A stretch of 64,000 nt of DNA from Lineus longissimus (Eukaryota > Nemertea > Pilidiophora > Heteronemertea > Lineidae). The stretch covers positions 1,488,001 through 1,552,000 of the forward strand of contig NC_088323.1 of NCBI RefSeq assembly GCF_910592395.1, in the 5' to 3' direction. Below the pieces are notes generated by a model. The model ran no database searches, was not told the origin of the DNA, and saw only the letters and a list, made by a program, of their open reading frames with translations. Shown here one piece after another: positions 54,723 to 64,000 of the stretch. Made by a program: the position numbers and the translations under genes. How positions within the stretch are numbered: position 1 is the stretch's first letter; each line of letters starts with the position of its first letter.

Positions 54723-57700
54723 ACCTTTGCGAGTTGCTCAGCATACGAACGATAATGTGGTCACTGCCTTACAGATACGGAATCTTTGTTCTTACTCTCT
54801 TAATATGCCCAGTCAAAAGGATCGTGAAACGATATTAGAGATGCCAAGATTTAGCACAAGGACTGGACGCAACAAAATTTTGGGAACTGCTCAGTTAAGA
54901 ACAATCTAAGACTATTGTCCGCCAGGCCTGACAGTGCTGCTGAGACGCCGCGTCCAATTAGCATTACGTGATGTACCCCTCATTAAGGGCTCATTACACA
55001 TTCCCAGAAAACTTACTCCTGGAAATCACAGGGGACTGATATCCCCGAGCGACGAGGTGCACAATATGGTCTCCCATGACCTTGGCGTGAGTGGTCGCAT
55101 CCAGCAACCTGGTATGATGATTAGTTAGTTCGGTCAAGGCAGCAGTGACATGAATGCTGGAATTTAGTTCTCATACTCAGATGACCTTGGTCGCATTATG
55201 GGTCATCATCAGTTGTTTCCAGGATTTGCTTCAGTTATAACAAGACAGTGAACCACGTGCCGGAGCCCTTTCGAATTCATATTATCAAATAGATGCGCCG
55301 ATAGGCGAAGCATGTTATCCTAAGTGAACAAAGAACATGGCAAAACAGCCATCCCGGCCCAGAGCTGGCAATTAATTAGTAGGTCAAAGAATAGGCCACC
55401 TGGGTATCCGTATTACAAAGGTGGACCATAGCACTTTCATCAATCAACCTAATGGATATTTCTAATGGCTCTGATCAGGTAGTTACAAAGGACAGCACGA
55501 AGGTACATGAATTATATTAATGGGGAAGCACGAGTTCTCCCAATGTCCCTGATGTCGTTCTTAATTGGTTTTCGTGTTTTGGTTCGTGACTGGTGTAGAC
55601 ATGTACGTCATGTTAGTCATACTTTATTCATGGTTATGGGTGCAAGCCAACAGATTATAAGAGCCAAGAGATGATCACCAAACGTCTCAGACGAAGACGT
55701 GAAACATGCTTTTCATTTTATTTCCACTACCCTAATTCCACGAGCAGATTGAAAGCTTTCAGGTTAAACATGTTCCACTGATGTCAAATTTGGATGATAA
55801 AAAACTTTTGTTGGAGATAATATTCGAATTGCAACTACAGTACATACTAGGAGGAAATTTCTATTGAACAACTTTACCACACTTCAGTGATAATATGAAC
55901 TCCCATTATAACAAAATCTCATCCAAGATTCATATGAATTTGTACAAGTGGATTGAGACGAAAAAATCCTAATATCAGATCCCACAATATCACCGCCAGA
56001 ACGAACGTGACTTAAAGATTAAATAGAGATTTTTTAAACTTACCCCAGATTGCTTTGAACAATGCACCGCTTATTAATTGAGAAAATCATTCATGGAACA
56101 TTTACCGCAGGAAAGCGCTTCATTTTGATTCAGAATCAGAATAAGCCGACTCGACGCCTTTGAAGTTGAAATTAATCGCGGATTCCATTTAGAAGCAATG
56201 ATGGAGGGAAGAAATGAAATGTTCTTTCAGTGGGTGATTTTGATTGCTTGTCTATCAAGTTGTGGAACTTACCGTGATTAAAATGTGCAAGTTGTTTCAA
56301 CAGGGTTTATCTGCGTTGAAACTAAGTCATTTGTACATACTAACGTATTCTGCTGATGCCTTCTATTATGGTCAACTACATCGTGTTTCCGATCATTGAC
56401 CCGAAAAAAATGAAGATACGACAGACATTCGAAGACTTAAATGTAGCTAAGCATTGCTAAGCACATCTCCAATCTGAACAGATCATGATCCACCACATCT
56501 CGTCGAATGTGTGACAAGAAATTTTAGCACACGAGATACCTATCAAATTCGCATGTATTATCATTGGCATAAAAATCATAACATGTTAGGCATTCGTGTA
56601 ACTCATTTTGCGAGAAATACGAGTTGTAAGGCATCTCAAGATTTTTATGGTGATCGGATCGCTGATGGGAAATCAGCATTTCTGTAGATTCACGTCTGAA
56701 AATAGGTAATTATCAGATCAAAGAGGACGTAAATGGTAGCAGCGAATACTCCGACTTGAAATTCGATAAGAATTCGAGGCTGTGTATGGCCACGAATTTC
56801 TCCAAAGAATAGTCGACTGAGGTAAACGTATTTGAAGTTACTTAAGTGTTAATCGAAACACATACGTCGATATTAACACCTAACTCTTATACTTCACACT
56901 AGGTCTTAATTATTATTATTACTGTAAAATCTTTTTGTGAAATGAATAAGCCAGGCACTTTCTATTCCCTCAGCGTCTGTGTATATCACAATATGTAGCG
57001 AAATCTATTTCTTCTTCCTTCACATCCATCTTCAATGTCGACTCGGCTGGTGGTATATTGATCTGTCGGAGTAGAAATATTGAGAATCAGGCCAACTCGA
57101 CGCAAACTGCATGGTACTTGATTAAAATGCCAGCACAGTATACACTGTGGGGGGCGCTTTAATTAATCTCAAGCGCAAATGGATGGGAATTTGAAATAGC
57201 TATGCGGATTAAGCTTGGTAAGGCTGGTAAATTAACACTGCATAACACGGTTAATCAATCTATCAAGAAAAGACTGCAGAGAAAAGAGGAACACCAGAAG
57301 GCCACATCAACCAACCTTAATGTTTGATGAGCCCTTCTAAATTTGTTGATGAAAATCGTCAACATCAAACAAATGAACTTACAAATCGATCTAATGATCA
57401 ATGCTTTATGGTAACTTTTTCTCGGACAGCAATACTTCTCCAAATGACTTCACAATCTCAGTTCACCATCCGATATTGCATTGCATATTTATTGCTCCCC
57501 TGGCAAAGGTAAGTCGCTACACCGACAATTCATTATACTTAATGTCATTGGTAATGAGGTGCAGCTTAAAATGCCCGAGTTATAATCCAGATGAGAAAAT
57601 AATAGCCGGTGTGTTATAATTTGGATGAGAAAATAACGGCCAGCAATTATGGAGAGTTCGGCTCTGTATCATGAAAATGAATCATGGGGATAATGGGAAA

Positions 57701-60700
57701 CGCGTATGTCAGATTCTATTCGGATCAGCTATCTGAAAACTTGGGTTGAGACGATAAGCATTCGATGCGATGGAAATACTTCTTAATACTTACCGTAAAA
57801 CTTTTATACTTAAAACTTAAGTTTTAATTGCGTTATAACTGTTGTTTGATATGAGTTGCCTAATAACTAGTAAGTAAATAAAAACCCACTGATGTATGTT
57901 TATGCAATTAAGTTGAAAATAATTTTCAATATTTTAATAGAAAACGCACCCGACGGCCGTCTTTGCTCTTAAGTGTAACCACGGTGACGATTTCCAGCAC
58001 CGCTTTCTTTCAAAGAAATTTAATCATCATCAACTTCTCTCCCTCTAATAGAATAAGAGCTAATGTAAATTATCCCCCAAGCAGTTTTGATTAATCAAGC
58101 AGGGATGTTTGGTGAGATGGAGATTTTAAAGCTAGGTTTTATGAGAGAAATGTGTTGATGTATCGCTAAGCCATACATACTTGTAGAGGATAGTTAATAG
58201 CATTAGTTAAAAGTTTTCAAATTCGACATACATGCAGTTTTTTTAAGGCGTAACGTCTCTGCTTTGTCTGTCGCAGTCACATTTGATAAAGATATTCATA
58301 AAAAGATATTACAAGACTGAGCAAGCCCGAAAGTTTCATAATAACCGAGAAAATTGTATGACCAATTCGACCATCTTGTCAATTTGCTGCTGGGAAAATG
58401 CGACAAAATGCGCCGGCTAATATCCGGTGCTCCGTTTCCGTACCTTATCCGATTAATTGGGGGCGATATTTCGAAAATGTTATTTCCCGTCATGCACACG
58501 GCAAGACGTATGATTAATAAAGTAAGATTATTTCTGGTTCTGGCGAGATTAATTTCGATATGGCTGTGACAGCCCGTCTATGGTAGAATGAGCCGAACTG
58601 TTATGACGCCAACATAACAAAAACACACAGTTATATGATTAATTAAGCAAAGCCGGATCGAATAGAAAATGATACTGTAAAATATCTAAAGTACGCGAGC
58701 GTCAAATATTTGGGATTTTGCGTGTAATCTCGATTCGCCAACATAAGAACCTTAATTTTACCCGGTTATTTTATATCAGCTTCACGACCGAGATAAGAGC
58801 GGAAAACGATGGTACCGGATCCTACGCTAATGCTTTAAGAATAGACAACCTTTGAATCCAAGCCACCCTGGACATCACTGGAGAAACATCAAAGTGCTGG
58901 AACATTATCAAAAAAATGCCCTCCTTAATACTGACTGGCCATTAGATTGTAACACGATGCACGGAAGCTTCAAAAGAGTATACAAGTGGTGTAGTGATCA
59001 ACCTGCTGCCCTGGCAACGCCCACGCTGTGGAACATCTAAGATCAGCGATATCTTATTAGAGAAAGAGAAATCGACATGCTATAGTTATGAGAATAGTAC
59101 CAGTTCAATAGGTAGGAGGTCAGAAAATGAAAGATATTTGACTGCAGGACTGAATGTAGTCATCAAGGGAAATCATGTTGCGGATATTGTTCAAGCAAAG
59201 TATTTTTTGTACATTTCTCAAGATAATGCCATCGTGATTCTCAACTCACCATCAAGACGTTGGCGTAAGATGAACTGAAGAATAACAGCGAGAGCGAGAA
59301 TTCAAACACTGTAAGAGATAGCACTTGTAACCTTCACGTAACTCTGTAGTCTTCGTATTCGTGCTCTTTTTTCGAGAATGACATTCAGGTCGACTCAAGT
59401 GTTCTGGTCTCTCCTTGCTCTAGAAGTAGAAGATAAAGAGAAGCCGAACTTTCCCCATAGTAACTTGAGATATTGTTTTCCTACAAATCTATGAAAAATA
59501 CCCGATATATCGGAATATGCTTTTATCATTCCAATCCAACCAATTAGTGTGCTTCCCGATTCGTCAAAATACATGTACATACGACGTGTACATGCGAGTA
59601 CTGTTCCAATGGCGGGTCTGACCGTCTACATATTTCATTTTCTAATATAGTGAGTGCGGATACCAACGTGGAATTTGACTTATAACGCTGGAGCCGGGGC
59701 GTGTCTTCTCTATAACAGATATTGAACCTGAGAATCCACTCGGATCACCCGTTCCGTGTCCAACTATCGGATGATGAAACACACCACTGGGACTCATTTT
59801 CTTTTAGAATGACTAGAAAGTAATTAATCACTTATTACAAATAGCGTTCTTTTAGAGCGTTTAATAACTGAAATATCCATCATTCTGGACATGCCGGCAT
59901 CTCGAGGGAAATTATGAGACGAGCAATATTGATTCATGATTAAAGATGTAAAAAAGCATCCTTGTCGTATTTAACGCAGTCTCTAACGTAGTGGCAGTGG
60001 CATATATCCATCCCAAAGCTTTGTTCAAAATCCACGGCTAACTACATAAAAACTTTCGCGGAATACCTTATCCCAAGATTAGATTGCTCATACTGCCTGG
60101 ATTTCGAGTAGCGGCACTTTCGACTCTGTCAAGGACCTATCATTTCTCTTTCGGGTGCTTACATCGATATCCAGTCCTCTGATACACTGGCGAAGTACCC
60201 CAGAACAATTCTAGACAAATCCTCTCTTGCCTCTTATATCAAGTAATGTCTTTGGCGATGGCCAGAATGACATAGTAGCTCTCGAGAAACCATCAAATAC
60301 TTGTCGTATCTGCGCAGAGTAACCCGATGCCTTCTAATGGTACCATCGCCTCGAGTTTCACCCAATACCACTACACCCCCATTAATTGTCACTTCTCCTT
60401 GTCACAATTATGAACAATCTTGTGCCAACTCAGTAACGTAGTGTTCCGTGTTCTCCACGTGACTCTTTTTCAAAAGAAGGAGTAGAGACACTTTGGGATT
60501 TCTTCCTTGATAATCGATCATTCGATCAAGGCTCTAGGACCCCTGTTTCATCCTGAAACACCAGTCATATCCTCTTGTGTGATACTTGACTGATAACAAA
60601 CCTGAGGTGTCCTGCTTAAAAGTTTCGTCCATCCTTGGTTGTAACGTATTGCAAATGAGGTCTATCAAATGCTATAGTCATTGCCCTTATTTGCTGATGT

Positions 60701-63700
60701 AGTTAGCTATTTCGAGTGACGTAGTGCCACTCGACTGCCAGCAGACTCTTGTTGCGTCTCCTTGGACTAAACCATTTACAAGGCGCATTGTGGTCTCAAG
60801 AACCACACTTAACTCAAGATGACGTATTGACACTTTCTCCACGAGAGCCTTACTATGGAGACTCTTGAAGAGCACTACAAAAGTCACCGGCGGCACTTGT
60901 AGCAAATCGGGCGTAGATTGCTCCCGATACAGACTAAATCAATTCCTCATTTGGCGGCCAAATAACGCGATGCTCATTTTACTAGCAAATCACATTGCCT
61001 TTTCTCGCAATAGCTCAGGGTCCCAGCGCGCCGTGTTGGCCACTTCAGTGTTATCATATTAATTTCGTGAGATGGGGTTCTGATTGGCGCCGAGCGGCAA
61101 CAAATCAACCTGGTCCCTGTCGTCCGTGGCCGCCATTGCATGTTATCGATAAAGTAGTTCCCGATCCAACGATTACCTTTGACAAATTTGCTGTATAAGC
61201 ATTTCCACGAAAAAGTTGAAGAAGAAACAGGGAACCAGGATAACTTCATCACTGGCTTGATTGGACGCGCACTGTACGTGATTGGCCGTTTATCACGCGC
61301 ACGCTGCCATCGTGGGGGCCTGATGAGAAGACCAGATAATATTACCACGATTTGAGTTACTAACTGAATAAACAGCAAACTTTCAGTTTATGGGGACAGC
61401 GTAATCCAATCTGGGGTACGCTTCACATCGTTTACACGTCGGTACCGTGTAATATACTCCAATTAGGGTTATTTAAGACTCATTTGGCGGCCTGCTGATA
61501 TCGCTAGGAATATTCACAGCTCATTTTGTATCATTATGAGAAGTCCAAAAACATCCGAGAGTCATTTCTCCACCCTTGATGGGAAGAAATCTCAGAGTTT
61601 CATATCGTGCCATTTACGTCCGGTGAGATAAATCGATTTACCTTGCAATGTCAGCTGCTCGGAGATTCAGGAAAACAGAAGGCCTAGCCCTGAAAATGCC
61701 CTATGTGGAGTTTTTCCAAGTCAAGTTTTTACGCGATGTGGCGTGAAAATACAACTAAGTAAAGCAATTTGGTCAGAATCGTTATTTACACTTTCCATTC
61801 TAAATAAACTACCCTGCATCTTATGACTACGATTACAAATTTAACCACAAAAACGCAACATACCCAGAATTCATTTAGTGTCACGAAATGACAATACCAA
61901 TTTTGCAATGAGATACTTTTTTCCCACCATCGGTAAATGGAAAGATAAAATTGGATTTCGCGCTGCGTTGCTGTGGCACCGAAATCGAATTTCAGCATCG
62001 TTAGCTTATTTCTCCTAGGAGCAAAGACGCTTTGAAAATGAGGCAAAAAAGCAAAAAAGCAAAAAAAATTGTATTCTTCTTTCTTGTGACAGTGAGCGTG
62101 TGAATTTCACATTAAATTGTAAGTTACATTTTTTGCGCCCATATGTGTTTGTCACTGCAGACTTGATGCTGTAGGGTTTTACATCAGCATTGCGAGCGAG
62201 TCCTCTTGGGTCGACGCACTGGTCATCATGTGCCATTCGAAGAGGCAAGGCCTTAGTGTTTGCCAGGGTGTTCATTCCATTCGACAAAAACAGTTTCATC
62301 TTGTTGTTAGACGACAGATTATTGTGTACGTCTAATCCAAAAAATCGCATTAGAACGCGATGTTGATGTGGAATCTGTTCCACAGCCTGCCCCCAGCGGT
62401 CTTAGATTTCTTTCACACACATCCTTTCTCCTGACTTTATATCAGATTCTTTCTCAGAGAGATGCTGCATTTGGAGGAAAAATCCAATTAGTTCTTCTTA
62501 GTAATTTTCTCCTGAGCCTCAAAGGGTAAAACCAAATCTCTATCGGTTACATCCTAATGTGAATAATAAGCAACGGGAATACCCATTCCGATGCTAAAGT
62601 CTCCATTCGGGCGAAATTTATGTCAAGTGATGAATTAATCAGGCTCGTTAATTGGCCAATTTCAAATTATGGAAATGGAGATGCGATATTCAATAATGGG
62701 ACGAGGAGAGGCAGGGGAATATGGAGGAACGTTCGCCAGTTCTTTTCCTGTTGGGTACGTACAGTCGAGGAAGCCCACGGTTGTCCCGGTTTTTATGTTA
62801 CAACATCCGCATAGCTGAGGCAAGGTTTTTTTAACTAGGCCAGGGTTTCAAAAATGTACATCGTTTTGAAAATTTGAAGATAACTAAGAGTTTTATCTCT
62901 TGCACTGGCTTGTCATTCTGATATTAACCGATTGGTGAGTATTTGAAACTCCTACGCTCATGAATCCTTAACAGATGAACGAAATGAACCTTGGAATGTG
63001 CATGAATCAATAATGTTGCCTGAAGGTTCTGGGATCTCAATATCTCGAACAAATGGGGTACGTCACATTGGCATGGGCTGTAAGAAATGGAAATGGCTTG
63101 TCGTTGCTGTTGGTACAAGTAGGTCAATTAGCAGCAGTCCGTTCTGTCAATTTTCGCCAAACAAATAACTGTGCTTTATCTAGTAGCCATCTTAGCCGGC
63201 CTCGGCCTTGTAAGAGAAGTTAGCGTCTTCCCATATAAAAGTAAAACTAGTCATATGCGGTAACCTGGAAACCAATATTCGGATGCCAAGCTCTTGTTGT
63301 TTGTGCTGTATTGTAGTGTTCCAGTATGAAACTGAGAACTAAGCAGAGTCATTCCAGACAGGGAAAAATTAAAAGAAGATTGAAAAAAACGGCATAAACT
63401 TCAAAGAGCGAACTGTAAGCTTAATTTGACACATAACGTTTGTTCAATGGCTGCACGTATCTCATCTTCATGGTGTATATCGTACATTATTCGTGATATA
63501 ATCTTTCAAAAGAGCTTAACCCGAGCACGTAGATTATGTGACGTGCTTTACTGATGCCAGGCAGGCGATGAGAGAATATGCAATCCCTTACTGATCAAGA
63601 GAGACTGAACGATGGTTTACGTGCTGTCAAACGTTCGCGTGGGCTGGGATTTCTACTTAACCTATCGATAAAACCTACCTTCTTGAATATATGTTTTCAA

Positions 63701-64000
63701 GACTTAGCATTTTTGATTCGGAGTCCACCTCTATCAGTGTTTCTACCAGATAGCCCGTCATCTACTGTACAGGCGTGTGATGATGTTCGAATAAACATAT
63801 CGTAGTGATCACTCAGACAACACAAAACCCACGCAGAAAACAGACCGAAGATCTGTACCACGATGTTACCCATTTTAATTTACATTGAAACAATATCCGT
63901 ATGATTCTGAGAAATAATCTTGATAAATGAGGGGGTTGTAACCTGTATAAGTCATTACAATAATCGTAACTGGCTATAAATTGTCCGAAACAATATTGAT
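54723..64000. other. No gene recognised
   Basis: A 34-bp tandem duplication lies at 57579-57646 (GTTATAAT..GATGAGAAAATAA twice). A plus-strand donor (GCAAAG|GTAAGT at 57508) follows an open stretch without a firm acceptor. Minus-strand open frames at 60974-61378 and 62015-62383 are the longest but match nothing known and lack coherent splice partners. The rest is AT-rich and without visible structure; it may be intergenic, or intron of a gene extending past the window. Confidence 0.4.

Noticed and set aside
57401-57512. Plus-strand exon ending CAAAG|GTAAGT
   Set aside because: The donor is good, but the upstream acceptor is ambiguous, the reading frame has no partner exons and the translation is unremarkable.
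60974-61378. 134-codon minus-strand frame
   Set aside because: Composition and translation resemble noncoding DNA. No start context, splice partners or domain.
62015-62383. 122-codon minus-strand frame
   Set aside because: It runs into an A-rich stretch at its C-terminal end, shows no domain I recognise and has no convincing splice signals.

Overview
This window is animal nuclear DNA. Coding sequence is split into short exons bounded by GT-AG introns (plus one GC-AG intron), intergenic stretches are AT-rich, there are several minisatellites, and there are worn non-LTR retrotransposon ends. Gene content (a PRPF40 splicing factor, ankyrin plus SOCS-box proteins, a mandelate-racemase-like enolase, a modular cysteine-rich surface protein) fits a marine invertebrate, perhaps a lophotrochozoan or a basal deuterostome. 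The species cannot be fixed from the sequence.

Layout. 1-60 is a perfect palindrome at the window edge. 979-9166 (+) carries 20 coding exons of PRPF40 (two WW domains, FF repeats, basic tail), lacking only the N-terminal exon. It is followed by two minisatellites (about 10.0-10.45 kb, 115-bp unit; about 10.5-11.69 kb, 117/124-bp unit). 11.7-20.4 kb shows no coding gene. 20436-33824 (+) is a nine-exon gene assembled here by splice-site and phase matching. It encodes a predicted 427-residue secreted protein made of four tandem six-cysteine modules and ending in a GPI-anchor-like tail. I do not recognise its family. Its exon 2 is preceded by a 12-copy, 60-bp tandem array in which every unit looks like a 3' splice site plus the start of the exon. 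34.7-42.7 kb holds three paralogous ankyrin-repeat/SOCS-box genes, two on the minus strand and one on the plus strand, each with a single coding exon behind a short 5' intron. 43.5-45.6 kb (-) is a four-exon mandelate racemase/muconate lactonizing enzyme gene. From 45.6 kb to the end there are retrotransposon remnants (46.0-46.3 and 52.8-53.1 kb), small repeats, one weak candidate exon near 50.2 kb, and otherwise no gene I can support.

How the parts relate. These genes do not form an operon-like unit. PRPF40 is a nuclear housekeeping factor. The ASB-like trio is a local duplication cluster likely supplying substrate receptors for Cullin-5 ubiquitin ligases. The enolase is a cytosolic or mitochondrial metabolic enzyme, possibly acting on hydroxyproline-type substrates. 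The modular gene is a candidate new surface-protein family. Two neighbouring pairs are tail-to-tail: the modular gene with ASB-like gene A, and ASB-like gene C with the enolase. ASB-like genes B and C are divergent.
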